A stretch of DNA of 64,000 bases from Pyrrhosoma nymphula (Eukaryota > Arthropoda > Insecta > Odonata > Coenagrionidae): the NCBI GenBank assembly GCA_963573305.1, contig OY754329.1:137999422-138063421 (forward strand). The letters run 5' to 3'. How positions within the stretch are numbered: the stretch's first letter is position 1; the number at the start of each line of letters is the position of its first letter. This document shows, piece by piece, positions 37,855-49,552 of this stretch. The notes beneath the pieces were generated by a model. It ran no database searches, was not told the origin of the DNA, and was given only the letters and a program-made list of their open reading frames with translations. The translations under genes and the position numbers were made by a program.

Positions 37855-38650
37855 TGCATACCACAGTAGATTAGATCATGAGCATAAAATTAGGGAAAGA
37901 GGCTGGAGAACGGTTAGGTTAAACTTGAAATGAAATTCTTATTCCCGCGATCGATCAGAGACCATTTAGGCTTAATAATGATGCTGTTCTACAGTTATTG
38001 TAACGAATCAGTTGATTTTCTATGTAAAACCTCTGCATTAATATGCATAATGTTAGTGGTATTAACAAAACATTTCGCATGCCTCCTTCAAAACTCTTGT
38101 ATCCTTGTTTATTTATGTGTTTGTATTAATGCTCATAGCTTTATTCTAGCATGGGCATGGTTCATGGGGCTCCTTAGTGAAATATCGTACCAAACTGTTA
38201 GACGATGGGTAAAGTAACAATACCTACTTCTAGTGGCGTATTTGCAGTCTCTTAAAATGTCAGTGGTAATAATTTGAAATATATCAGAATGATTTCGTGA
38301 CCCGGGTTGACGAATAAAATTATACAGGATTTTTACCGAAGAGCCTATTTTATGTTGGTATTCCGTTTCTTTATATTCCCTATATTAGTCAAGGTAAAAA
38401 ATGAAAAAAAAAGTTTCAAGAAACAACAAGTGAAAGGATTCCATTGATGCCTGTTGGCATGTGCAATATTAAAAATCTCTCGATTGAAAATAAAGATCGA
38501 TGACGGCGGTATTATGAATATTAAACCAATATCTGGGATGGCGGTGGCACTAAGCTTGCGTTATATTATCTCTGGTTTAATATTTTCTGGGCATGTAAAC
38601 CGAAGTTAATACGTTCCCCCATCGATATCGCTCACATTCACTCACCGAGA
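37855..38650. repeat. Dispersed repeat, rearranged copy 2
   Basis: Segments 37855-37964 and about 38594-38650 match 6238-6345 and about 6125-6185 respectively, in inverted relative order along the chromosome. The DNA between them is not obviously related. Confidence 0.45.
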
Positions 38651-39613
38651 GTGATTTTATATGCAAAACCCGAACTTTCATGTAATAACTAGTTAACAAA
38701 AAAGCTCATTAATTTTGCAATAAACTTTAACCAGGCATTATAAAGCTGGGCCAAAAAAAATATCTGTATGCAGCATGTTAATACGTTTACTCAAGAGGTA
38801 AGTCCAAAAACCCGAAGTGGTTTTAAAGGCAGTGTACTTCAACATCCATCAGCACCTATTTCAGAGCTGATATCCTGTAGGAATGGAGTGGGGGTACAAA
38901 ATATGCTTTTCTATCCCGCCGCATGTCATAGTTGTTTGTCGCATTGCAACAGATATGGTCAATAGTGTTCATCGACGGCTGATTGGAGGTGGAAATTTCC
39001 TTCAAACTACTCTTAGTTTTAACTTATAATAGTGTACTGAAGCCTAAAATTACCGGTAAAATTCAAATTATTTTATCGTTAAATTGCGCGGTTGACACGG
39101 TAGATAATATTTTTTAACCGAGGTTATCTCTTTAAAAGAGAAATGAACGACAATATAAGAAGGAATATTAAGTGATAGAATAAGTAAGGTAATTTAAAAA
39201 ATGAGTCTGACAGCTAGGCAGAGTATTTTCTTCCCGCTTACCATTAACGGTCGCAGCTATAGCTGATGGGGAACACTCAAACACCTATTCATATGTGCCT
39301 TTCCTCTCCCAATTCATGTTTCCATTATCTAATTTTTATGGCTCCTGTTTGAACATCACCTTACGCAATGCGCCTTGCGTTGCCCGGAGGCTAGTAGCGG
39401 TTAGATTACACCGGTTTTCATGGTATCAGATGAATGAAAACTAGTAAGTGATAGTGGCTAACTTTGATATGCTGATTTCGGAACTGTTCTTAGATTTCTT
39501 CTATCATGCACAGATTTTCCAGAATGGACCCAATTTAACTTCTAAGATTTATTGATAAGTGTATATTATATGTGCCAGTGAGTAAATTATTGTGGAGGGA
39601 TATTTCTCAATAC

Positions 39614-39661
39614 AAGCTAATGAGCCTTAGGTTGCCCAAGCTAATGAGTCTTAGGTTGGTA
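39614..39661. repeat. Tandem duplication of a 24-bp unit
   Basis: Two consecutive units (AAGCTAATGAG(C/T)CTTAGGTTG...) differ at a few bases. There are no ORF consequences. Confidence 0.8.
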
Positions 39662-40420
39662 CAACTGCTGCTATTGTTGTGTGACCTTGGAAGTGTTATT
39701 CATCCTTCATTCATTCTTGTTACACAAATTGTGATTGCGTGAAGTAATGTTAATATAACTGTGCTTGCAGTAGTCAAAAACTTGAAATCATAATTCTTAT
39801 TTTGTGTAAAAACCTGATGTGGTAGAAGAAAATGGAAGTCATTTTTAGAATCAGCATAAAACATTAATTCAAGAACACCTATGTTTAATAACTCGTCTGA
39901 CAAAAAGTTTCAAAATGCAGCCTGGTGTTATCTTCCGTAAATAACCGAACCGTGTACCCCTGCGTCGTGAATACGGCGATGGATGACTTCAGGCTTAATT
40001 CTAGGTAATGCACGGAATGCTTCTTTTTAAGATATTTTGAGCCGGATATCACTTCACATTAAATTCGATTTCAATTGAATTTGTTCCTTTTATCTCATCT
40101 TTCCAATTACAGGTACCCAAGTATTTTTTCAATTACTTCGGTTTTTTTTTCGAGATAATTTCCAAAATGTACCAGCCGGATTTCCATGTACGGCTGTGCG
40201 CTCCAAAAGAGCCATTATTAATAAATGGAGGTAGCTCTGACCGGTAGATCGCTTCAGAAATTTTATTTAGTAGTTTATACGATCTCTCAACTATTTTCAA
40301 AAAGAAATTTACTGCTCATCGTAATACTTTTTACAGAGTTGCAAATACTTTTTGCAGCATCTCAAAAAAACCTACAATTGTGAAAGAAATTAGTAAATTT
40401 GAAGCCGTAGATATATATGT

Positions 40421-41004
40421 ATTAGGGATTAGTCGATTCCACTTTTTTCCGATCCCGAATCTTTCAAATCGATTCCCGATTCTTGATTCCGATTCCATCG
40501 ATTCTTATTCCCAATAACACGTGGTATATTGAAATACCAGTAGCGTACGACAATTATTTAAATTCGATCACTGTCTGGAATAAAATAACAAAGACAATTA
40601 AATCGCTCAAATAGTGTATGTAAAGACAAATAGCAAATGTATCCTCAGCTTATAGTCTATGTTTAATAAACTTATGCATCTGGAATCGATGGAAGCGGAA
40701 TCGACTTTAGGCGATCGATCGATACCGATTCTAAAGCGGCGATTACACAGGTGATGACTCTTATACGAGTCCACTTGGAAGATGAACTTGGACGTGTATC
40801 ATACCTGCTCCTATACGAGTTCGCCATCGATAGTGGCAGAATTCGATACTTGGACGGAGTAGCCGCCATCCTTGTTGTGGTTCCAAGTGGAGTAGAATCG
40901 ATATAAATCGATCAGATAGGAGTCAACTCTTGTGTGTAATCCCCGCTTAAGCCTGAGAATCGGTGGAATCGAGAATCGACATTTGGAATCGACTCATCCT
41001 TAAT
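40421..41004. mobile_element. GATTCC-rich MITE, probable hAT type
   Basis: The ends are imperfect inverted repeats: ATTAGGGATTAGTCGATTCC at the left and, read inward from the right, ATTAAGGATGAGTCGATTCC. Subterminal regions are full of GATTCC/GGAATC motifs, likely transposase-binding repeats. An 8-bp ATATATGT flanks it at 40413-40420 and 41005-41012, and an 8-bp duplication is typical of hAT transposons. The flanks are low-complexity, which weakens the duplication, but the empty-site relative at 24.7 kb supports insertion. It has no transposase and contains a second MITE (40735-40947). Confidence 0.7.
40735..40947. mobile_element. Nested Harbinger-type MITE, 213 bp
   Basis: The terminal inverted repeats are AGCGGCGATTACAC at the left and AGCGGGGATTACAC inward from the right, extending with lower match to ACTC(T/C)TAT. 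TAA flanks both ends (40732-40734 and 40948-40950), the 3-bp TWA duplication of PIF/Harbinger elements. Size and ends resemble the 215-bp element at 60035-60249. Non-coding. Confidence 0.7.
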
Positions 41005-41120
41005 ATATATGTATATTTACTTAGTTAATTACTGGTAGTTTCAATCATATGAAATAATGGTTGTGCGTTCTCAATATTAGAATATTAATTTTATGCTACC
41101 TACTACGACTTAAAATTAAA

Positions 41121-42310
41121 ATTCGAATATGGTCTCTTAAACGACTTGAAAAAAATCTCGCTCAAAATAACTTTATATCCCACTGCTCTAGGGAATTTCA
41201 CGTGCATATAAGGTATGCATTACTGACGCGAAAACATCAATAGTTACCTATTACCTTTACTAGCACAATTCCAGTCGCTGACCTCAGTCGTGGCTGGCTA
41301 GCCTGATACATTCCCTTTATTTTTGAATCCGGGGTCCTTCCGGAACTAACTAGCAAGGGCTGACTATTTATTCTTCAGTTCCGCCGTAGCGTGCCGTTGG
41401 GAATCAAGACGAGGAAATGAAGAAATCGCTGCTAGATGAGTTGCTGAGTGGAAGTTTGGGGACGTTTTGGGAAAATATCCCACTTAAAACGGACGGCGCT
41501 ATTCAAAAACTGGATCCGCTCCACGTGTGGGAAGACTGCGACCTTACCACTCTGCGCTGGAATTTTTTAATTTGGGAGATTTCAGAAAGATTTAAAAAAA
41601 TAAAATAAAACGGGGAAGCGTGATATATTATCGCGAAATGGTACTCTCATTTCTGAATCGCGAGCCGCCACGGAGGATCCCGCAATCATCTAAAACGATC
41701 CTGCTGTTTCATGTCGGGATACCGTAACCTCGGTGATGATGATGATAATACGACTGGTGACGCCTAATTCGCCTCTAGTGGTAATTACCTGCACTATAAG
41801 TTCATCGTGAGTGGGAGAGTAAATGTATTATCCTGTCAAATCACCGTCATGCCAAAGATCATGCAGCGTAAGAAATAACATCATGCATAATTAAAAAGAT
41901 AGATAGCAGGACCGACAGGTTTTTAAATGTCATTTTTTCCGCTCACGATTTGGGACTACAATACGAATGATTGATGCCACCATTTCCGATAATAGTCTCA
42001 ATGGGTAGCGTTGTTTTCATTTTTTTTAGTTTTCGATGTCTGCGTGGGATGCTTATTAGTTTCGTATTAGATGTGTAATGTAGTAATAATGTTTTTACGC
42101 CGGCATGAATGCCGAAGACTTCGAAGAAAAAAAAACATCTTACAACTCAAGCGGTCTATCAATTTAAGTGAGTCTTACTAAAAAATAAGGTCAACGGTCA
42201 ACAAATAAGGTGACCACGTTACAATTTTTCATGTTAGGTCCACATAAAATACCCTTGCCTAAAATATTTGTTTTGAATGGTACCTGATCTAACGACTACA
42301 AGGATGGTGG
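41121..42310. other. No recognised gene
   Basis: Short frames only; the 63-codon frame at 41417-41608 has no recognised domain. Confidence 0.4.
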
Positions 42311-42316
42311 AAGACA

Positions 42317-43410
42317 TCTACATCTACATCTACATACTACCCCGCAAGCCGCCTCAATAGGCGTGTGGCGGGTGGTGTTAGGACACCAGCCGTTTACATA
42401 TAAAAAGGAAACGCTCTATGAAATTACGCCTTGCATTTATTAAAGTCCCTTATTGTTCGGGGGAAAAACGAATTCCCATACCTATCCGTTCGGCAAAATA
42501 TCTCTCTTAATTTATCGTTTCTGTCGGACCTGGAAATATAGTGGGGTTCTAATATGATGTTCTCCGTGTCGCTCTGAAAGATATCTATTCTCAATTGCTC
42601 AAGTAATCTAAGCCTAGCGCGCAGCCTCCGAGTCTCTAGCGGCTCCCAGCCTAATTCGTTTAACATCTGCGTAACGCTGTCTGTACGCCCGTAGCAGTTT
42701 TTGACGAATCGCGCAGCTTTCCTTTGTATTTTATTAAGTTCCCGAATTAATTCTTTCTGCACCGGATCCCATATGCTTGCTGCATATTCAAGGTGTGGCC
42801 GGACGAGTGCGAAATAGCACCTCTCTTTTACTTTTTCATCTGAGAATCTTCCCACAATACGCTTGACGAATCCTAGCTTCTTCAGAGCTCTGCCACAAAT
42901 ATTTCTTATATGTGTTCCCCACGATAGGTTTGAGGTTATCGTAACTCCCAGATACTTAACTTCATCTGTCGCCTTTATCTTAACGCCATCCACAGCATAT
43001 ACACGGGGATAGTTGGACGACCTCCGCAAGAAATGTACCGCCGCACATTTGCTCAGATTAAGTTCGAGTCCCCACTCTTGGCTCCACACATGAACGTTGT
43101 TTAAATCCGATGATAGAATTTCAAAGTCAGAGTGATCATTAATTTCGCGATAGATGACAGCGTCGTCAGCAAATAAACGTATTTTACTGCTAATTCGAGA
43201 GCATAGATCATTTATGTATATAATGAACAAAAGGGGGCCGATTACGCTTCCTTGTGGGACACCTGATGTCACTTTAACTGCATCAGAGCTAATTCCGTCA
43301 AGAACTACTTTTTGCTTACGATCACTCAGAAAGTCGCGTATCCAGTTTACTACTGTTTCGTTTAGGCCGCATGACTGTAATTTGTATAAAAGTTTGTTGT
43401 GAGGTACCGT
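42317..43410 (-). mobile_element. 5'-truncated CR1/L2-like LINE insertion
   Basis: On the minus strand the element begins inside the reverse transcriptase (TVPHNKLL), runs through the ORF end at 42424, has a short 3' UTR with a GGTGTCCTAACACC block, and ends in a GTAGAT repeat (42334-42317). AAGACA occurs immediately outside both ends (42311-42316 and 43411-43416; the left copy shares its final CA with the first tail bases) and is a likely target-site duplication. 5' truncation with a microsatellite-like 3' tail is typical of CR1/L2-type target-primed retrotransposition. Its tail sequence recurs at least six times in the window. Confidence 0.85.
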
Positions 43411-43425
43411 AAGACAAGGGGACAT
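42424..43425 (-). CDS. Non-LTR retrotransposon reverse transcriptase, C-terminal part
   Basis: An uninterrupted 333-codon frame encodes the C-terminal half of a LINE reverse transcriptase, which copies element RNA into DNA at nicked targets. Visible motifs in order are SGVPQGSVIGPLLF (residues 54-67), the catalytic FADD (85-88), LNLSKC (122-127), YLGVTI (158-163), then the thumb-like FALVRPHLEYAASIWDP (205-221) and a C-terminal FCRTDRYGNSFFPRTIRDFN. The start codon is artificial: homology begins at about residue 6, where the insertion begins, and the endonuclease and N-terminal RT are missing. The frame has no stops, so this is a young copy compared with 8.1-8.7 and 12.2-12.9 kb. Being 5'-truncated, it is unlikely to be expressed from its own promoter. 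Confidence 0.9.
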   Translation of the reverse strand: MSPCLTVPHNKLLYKLQSCGLNETVVNWIRDFLSDRKQKVVLDGISSDAVKVTSGVPQGSVIGPLLFIIYINDLCSRISSKIRLFADDAVIYREINDHSDFEILSSDLNNVHVWSQEWGLELNLSKCAAVHFLRRSSNYPRVYAVDGVKIKATDEVKYLGVTITSNLSWGTHIRNICGRALKKLGFVKRIVGRFSDEKVKERCYFALVRPHLEYAASIWDPVQKELIRELNKIQRKAARFVKNCYGRTDSVTQMLNELGWEPLETRRLRARLRLLEQLRIDIFQSDTENIILEPHYISRSDRNDKLREIFCRTDRYGNSFFPRTIRDFNKCKA

Positions 43426-43861
43426 TGTTGGAAATATCCATCTCTATTTCCTAAGTGAAGTTTATTGTATACAGACTTTGTTTATCATGCCGATTACTGA
43501 AAAGAACCATAGTAGTATTCTTAATAATAAATAATAATACTTTTGTAATATTCCACTACTCATATTCGTTACACAACCGGTTTAAACGCCACCGCGTCAT
43601 ATTAAAAAAATATCACAATGTGTCACACATTACATTTATTATAACTTTATTCCACAAAGTACAGTTCCAAGCATTTGATAATATTCGCAATAGTTACTCT
43701 TCAATTTTTGCATCCCTTACAGCAAAGGTGTTTTGGATTGAGGTTTTAAAAGAAATTAATCCAAATTGATGGACACAGGGAAACATTTAGTTTTTTATGC
43801 AAACACTGGAAAATCTTTTAATAAAATTATGATCGTAACTTAAAACCGAAACTTTTGACCA

Positions 43862-43925
43862 GAGCCGGAGAGGAACTGGAGCCAGAGTTACTCCACTCCA
43901 GAAACCGGAGCTGGAGTTACTCCAC
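43862..43925. repeat. GGAGCTGGAGTTACTCCACT-type tandem repeat
   Basis: Two direct copies about 30 bp apart of a unit built from CCGGAG, (C)TGGAG and GTTACTCCACT. The GGAGT/ACTCC parts also pair with each other. It resembles subterminal repeats of hAT-like elements, but no ends were found. Confidence 0.55.
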
Positions 43926-44870
43926 TAGACCTCGGCTTGAAAGGCCTGCTTCCGTTTAACCTTTTTTCCTATTGTGGCGTAATCTTTTCTCGTCGCTGTT
44001 CTCTATGTTGCTCGATCCTTCGCATATTCTGTCAACAATCCGCTCTCCTTAATATTCCTCAACACAATCTTCCCATCATATATTGGTTCTACCTCCCATT
44101 TTCTTTGACCGGGTCGCCATTTGCTCATTACTCTCTCACCCACAGATGTCTCTGAACGCCAATCCACGTGAGCTAACCAAAACTTTTTAATTTTCTCCCC
44201 TATCGGTGCAAATGCTCAAGCCTCCTATAATACTCTTATTTCCAATTCTGTCCCTTCTCGTAACACCACACATCTGTCTGATCGTTTTAATTGTATTTAC
44301 ATTCATGGTTCGGACGTATTTTACTATGGTCGCTTCACATTTTTATCCGTGTATTGGGACCGGCATTATAACGCTCTTATATAGTTTAGTCTCGGCTTTT
44401 TGGCATCCTTTCATCGCAAGCCACTCTTGCGACTTGTAGCTTGGTTTTCAGACTCACAATTTCTAATAAAATATTTCACCATAAGAGGATTCTTCAACTT
44501 TGATTTGACCCCTTCATTTTATCATAGACACTCTTAGGTTGGCTGAAAGCGTGACACTGTTGGATCACATGATGACACAAAGAGTCATAGTGGATAACTG
44601 ACAGCAAAATGTCTCCTTGCTTTTTAATGCAAAGTGTTCACGTTTTGAATAATAAAGAATGCATCAATTTCAAAAGTTTTTCAAATGCATGAGGTGATCC
44701 TCCAAACGCTGGTATTACATAAGTGCATCTAATAGCGGGTGGTATATCTTACTTTTTTTTTCTTCCGGAAAATTGTTCTGTCATTTTTCGCAAACTTCGC
44801 TAGAATCATAAGAACGTTTTTAAGGAGCGGAATCCCACACAGAAGCACGGGGAACAAGGAGTCGAGCGAA
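43926..44870. other. No recognised gene
   Basis: Hydrophobic short plus-strand frames (43937-44155, 44206-44439) look compositional and have no recognised domain. Confidence 0.4.
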
Positions 44871-44879
44871 CTTCGCAGA

Positions 44880-45400
44880 ATATAAAAAAAATGCATACAA
44901 GCAAAAAAAATCTCCTCCCGACTTTGTCCGTGGGAGTGGAGCACGTGAAGGCGGGGAAGAACAAAGCCGCCGCATCCCGCTCTTCTCGTTTCATTTTTTT
45001 TTCGATCTTCTATATTTTTTCTTCCGCCTTCGAATGATAAAAATCGCGCGGTCACCGGCGTTCTTTTATTTTTTTTCTCTCTCTCTCTCAACCGTTAGCG
45101 CATCGTCGTCGCAGCCAACCGCCTCCTCCGCTGAGGGCAGCACCTTTTCCTCCAAGGAGATTTTTTGCGGAGGAGTAACATTCGTCTTTTCTCACTTCGC
45201 TTGTTTCTTTATTTCCGCTTCGTTCCGTTCCGTTTCGGGTCGGGGTTCCTTCGTCTCGGCGTTCCGTCGTTAATCCGATCTCCCTTCCTTAGCCCCCTCT
45301 CCCTATTAGCGATGGACACGGCGGGTTGTCATGGTGCCCGCCCAGCATACAGTGGAGGGTGCAACAGGGCAGCACGCACCAAACATGGTTCCTAACGGAA
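44880..45400. promoter_or_regulatory. GC-rich island with CT tract, possible promoter or 5' exon
   Basis: A CpG-rich block includes a (CT)n tract at 45077-45089, CCGCCTCCTCCGCTGAGG, and a GTTCCGTTCCGTTTCGGGTCG run. Overlapping frames on both strands (up to 120 codons) have no recognised domain. The composition contrasts with its flanks and resembles arthropod 5' UTR or promoter DNA, but that is inference only. Confidence 0.3.
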
Positions 45401-45529
45401 TGAAACTGGTGGACGCCCAGTGGTGGAAATGTATTACGGGTTGCTTTCATTAATCATTTAAAATGATCGTGTGATGTGTTGGTTTAAATTGGCTGTGTTG
45501 CGTTTGTTCGTCTAAATATATATGTATAG

Positions 45530-45571
45530 AGTACGGTGCAGCCACCCCAAGGGTGTGTGGCAGAGGGTGAG
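45530..45571 (-). mobile_element. CR1/L2-like LINE 3' tail fragment
   Basis: GTGCAGCCACC and GGGTGTGTGGCAGAGGGTG follow the reverse-complemented LINE tail layout. It is short and diverged. Confidence 0.5.
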
Positions 45572-46271
45572 CTATTTTTCACCGATGTGCTCTACACTAT
45601 AATCAACATTAGTTCATGAAACAGTGACTGTAGGTGCATTAGCTAAACCTCCAAATATATCTCAGTGGGTAAAATTTCATCAACATGCGCTACATTAATG
45701 GCATGCTACTAATGTTATAGAAACTATTAGTATTAGTGTATTTTACAAATACATAAATGCACATAGAAAATAGTGATACCGGAATAATGCGAGACGCGCT
45801 TTTAGTCCTACTAAGCATATTAAGACATAATATTTGAAGAGGTATTCCAATTATCTACAATTCCTATCGAAATGCATTATTGTAAAGTCTCAGTAACGTC
45901 TGTTTTTGTCTCCAATCGTTCGCGCAAAAAATTACATTTTCAACCTGCTCGTTCCGCAATCCATTTCCTTTATATTTTTCTCATGGTCTAGTCTACTGTA
46001 GTATATCGGGTGTTGTGAAACTTTTCTGACGTAATAAAGAAATATGTTGGCATAAAACTTAATTTAAGTCACAATTTATTCGTTGAAATGAGCTGTGCAG
46101 CCTAGCGCTATCGTCTGGTTGTGTAAATTAAGGTAAGCCCGATTCGTTTTTTCAATAAGTGATTTACTAATTTATTGGAAGGTTATTTGGATTTATTTTT
46201 CCATTTACTCTGGATCATCTCCGCATTTTACCAGCTAAAACTTCAATTTAATTTGAATTTAATGCACACTC

Positions 46272-46600
46272 TTAAGGTGGCCGGAGCGGTAATTGTGGGT
46301 CATTGAGTATAGGTATTCTAAATTTTTGCATTATTTAGATCATGTTACGACTTGAGCTGTTCATAATATTACGGCTCAATATTAGAAATATAGGCAAAAA
46401 TTATATTTAAACATTTTTTGTAAAATCTTTGATTCGCCGTCACTCCTTTATATTTGTTAGCAAACATTATCAAATATTAAATATATTTCGCGTTTATAAG
46501 AAAATCTGGACGGATGTAATCGAATTGTTACGAAATAAATTTATGCGCCATGAGACTATGTGTTAAAATTGCATTGAATTGCATAAAAACCAAATCGGTA
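46272..46600. repeat. GGTCATTGAG-family repeat, copy 3
   Basis: It starts AAGGTGGCCGGAGCGGTAAT and TGTGGGTCATTGAGT, and ends near TGTTAAAATTGCATTGAATT. Its order matches 36152-36580. Confidence 0.6.
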
Positions 46601-46853
46601 AAAGCATAGCGGAACTTGGTGACACTCAACAGTGAAGAGTTTGAGGTCACTGGGGACGAATTACGCGTTGGGGAGTGGGCAGGGTTTCCGAAGGGATCAG
46701 TTTTGGACGCCTAGAGAGAACCTGAACATCTTTATGCCTCCTTTCATGTATGCCGTCCATTGCCTGACGTCATTCTCTGTAAAAGCGAGTGCAACCAAGT
46801 TTTGCTATACCTATAAAATGCAATGTTTTTCACTTTTATCAATAGACTAACTA

Positions 46854-46985
46854 TGCCCGGCATGCGTTGCAATGCCTCTTTTTTCTAAGTAGGCTTACAT
46901 ATAAAAAGTAGTATGAATATAAATGTACAATATATATGAAGGACAATGATTTTTTGTCTATTCGCAAAATAAAATACTCTATATT
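46854..46985 (-). mobile_element. Helitron-derived 3' non-coding fragment
   Basis: The segment starting TGCCCGGCATGCGTTGCAAT shares its first 25 or so bases and then scattered similarity (AAGTAGGC...ACAT, AATAAAATA) with 13999-14130, part of the Helitron 3' non-coding region. No helicase sequence is present. Confidence 0.6.
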
Positions 46986-49552
46986 GAAGTTCCCATTGAT
47001 TTCCATACTTTTCATGGCTTGGCCCACAAATCTTTTCTGCCTTCAAAATCGGGCCCTAAACGAATTTAAAACCTAGTTCAATGAAGTACACGTACCTACA
47101 CTGGAATTCATAACAAACAGTTGATGGCATGAGTTTCTATTACGTGCCTATGCTGCGGTTTCCAAGTAAATAAAATATTCTAATGCTGAAGTAGTGCAAA
47201 CATTTAAGATTTTCGAGATTAAAAAACCAATTTTAGGAAAAATCGAAGCGCATACGAAAACTCGAATGCAAGAATTGAAAACCTTGTTCTTTAAGTGATA
47301 TTACGATGAGCATTTAAAATCCAATAGCAAACAAAGAGACAACTTTTTTTGCATTGGTAAATAATATTCCTCACAAACACATTGTGTGTCTCCAATCCAC
47401 CTGGTTCTTTTTTTCTCTGCTGTGTTCATTATGGTCCTTCACTCTTCTTTAATTACTAGAACATTTACTTAATTTGTATTGATTATGCCAGTTTTACAAG
47501 GGTTCCTACATGGATGATTAAATGGGTCCCTAAATTCACCGATAACATTGCCAATACCAGAATTTTGTATTCAAAATAAGCATTTTGCAAGGAATCCGGA
47601 AAAATTTCGTTTTGTAGTTGAGCGCAAAATTGAATTGCGCTCACTACCACGAAAGCGCTACTACAGCTGCCGCCCGTTTCAAAACTATTTTCACAATTAC
47701 CTCAGGAGTATTCAAGCACAGAATGGTGCAACCTTTTTTGTTTCTATTGCACTTTGCCCTATTTTTTCCGGGTCATTTTAATTTAATGACAGTGGCAAAT
47801 AATGATGGGATTTCCTAATATCGCTTTCCATCACGAGTGTTTCATTCAAAAGCCGAAAACTTGCATAAGTGTCGTGGTCCGAGACTTCGCAAATCCTCAT
47901 CGGCGCGTAACCTGCCCGCCACACTCCAGCTAAATTTCGTCGCGAATAATTAGACGCGAGGTCCGAAATCGCTTATGCGAAACTTTATCGCCAGCGGGGA
48001 AAATAACGCCATGGAATACGATGAAAAAATTAATATTTTTTACCGGGCTCTTTTTATTTAACCTTTAAATTATTGCGGTTCATTTTTCGTACTTTCTGCC
48101 ACCACTCGAGCTAATTGTTGCTCTCTGGTGCGTTGGATCAGTGTCAAGGTTTCAAAGTCGTACATGGGAATGAAAATGGCCGCTGAAATCTTTTTATCAA
48201 ATTTTTATTTTTAAATTGACTTTTGATTAACTGTAAATTATGATGATTGCGCTTAAGGAATGCTAATATTGACTTACAGTAGCGTATGAAAGATTAGTGT
48301 TTAGGGAGGAAAATCCATAACAATATCTTGTGAAGAACCTTTTTGGGTCCCGAAACACCATTAGACATATGTCTTAAACAAATCCTCCCGCTACTGTCAT
48401 AGGTTCAGGTTTACAGACGGAAATCTTTCAGCTAAGCTTTGGAATTTCAGCAAATGCAATCATAACTAAAACTAACTTTAATTTAATCTGTAATTTAATG
48501 AAGAAGGTTCTAAAGATGAAAACCTCTTGGGTTCTTTTTCCAGTTGATACATCTGGTGATGACTTAGAAATTGGACTTGGGATTCCAGTAGCTATCCTTC
48601 TTTAGGTCGGACGTATCCCTGATGCAGTATGCAGCTTTATGTAGGAAGTCCTGAGTGTTCGGACTGAATTCTTGTTTCCTCCATTTTGAATATTCGCTTC
48701 CAAAAGTTAGGAAGTTTGTACATAACCGCTCTGTTAAATTTATTGGGATTATTGATAATTTCTATGGCTTCTCTGACAAGCATTGGGAATTTTGGGAAGT
48801 TTGTTTAAGGTATTAATTTCCCCTCTAAGGTCTACGGTGACAGAAGGTGAAGTCTAAATGTGTTTAGCCATTGCTGATAATTTGGGGTGCCTATTTTTGA
48901 TCGTTGATTATCTCTCCAAGCTATGCAACTGAGTAATGAATGTAAAGTATACACAGTAAGCAGATATTAATAAATATTCTTTATCCTATTCTTACATGTT
49001 TCGATGCCGGCAGTGCGTGCAGTGTCTTCAGAAGCAACTATTTAACATGATTACACATAATATTCGATGATATTCTGAAGAAATGTCTACTTTGAATGAA
49101 TCAAATGACGAATAACATAGTCATTTGAGTCATTTGAATGAGAAATACCATAACGTTTCTGATTGAAAATAACTTAACTTCTTCTTGGAATGAAGGTGAT
49201 GGCGCATTATTCGAGCCAAGCCTATCCTATCCCGACCCATTCCAAGCCTATGCTATGTATCCCTAATGAATAAAATATTCTATCGTTAAAATAATTAGTG
49301 CAAAAATTGACGATTTTGAAGCCAAAAACTCAAAGTTTAAAGCAAAATGACATGCTTACGAAAATCCAATAAACTAATTAAAAACTTTGTTCTTGCAGCC
49401 ATTCGACATTAAAAAATTCAAGCCTATATCAAGAGTTCAAGTGTTTAAAAATAATAAAATAAACTACTGCACTAAATTAATTGATTTTCTACTGGAAGTA
49501 AAAGTTGGAAAAAGGCTCACTAGGGGCCCCTGGGGACCTTGGGCCTATATAG
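46986..49552. other. AT-rich stretch, nothing recognised
   Basis: Frames of up to 91 codons with no recognised domain. A GC-richer patch lies at 47870-48000. Confidence 0.4.

Larger units (their letters stand above)
40050..41120. repeat. Old dispersed repeat, copy split by a MITE
   Basis: The left part is 40050-40420 and the right part about 41013-41120; together they align with the continuous copy at 24340-24860. This comparison acts as an empty site for the MITE at 40421-41004. Confidence 0.65.

Noticed and set aside
40672..40869. 65-codon minus frame
   Set aside because: Spans the nested MITEs and is explained by their GATTCC/CGAT repeats.
43154..43402. 82-codon plus frame
   Set aside because: Antisense shadow of the LINE reverse transcriptase.
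44729..45091. 120-codon minus frame as a gene
   Set aside because: Sits in a CpG-rich island where several frames are open on both strands; basic, low-complexity peptide.
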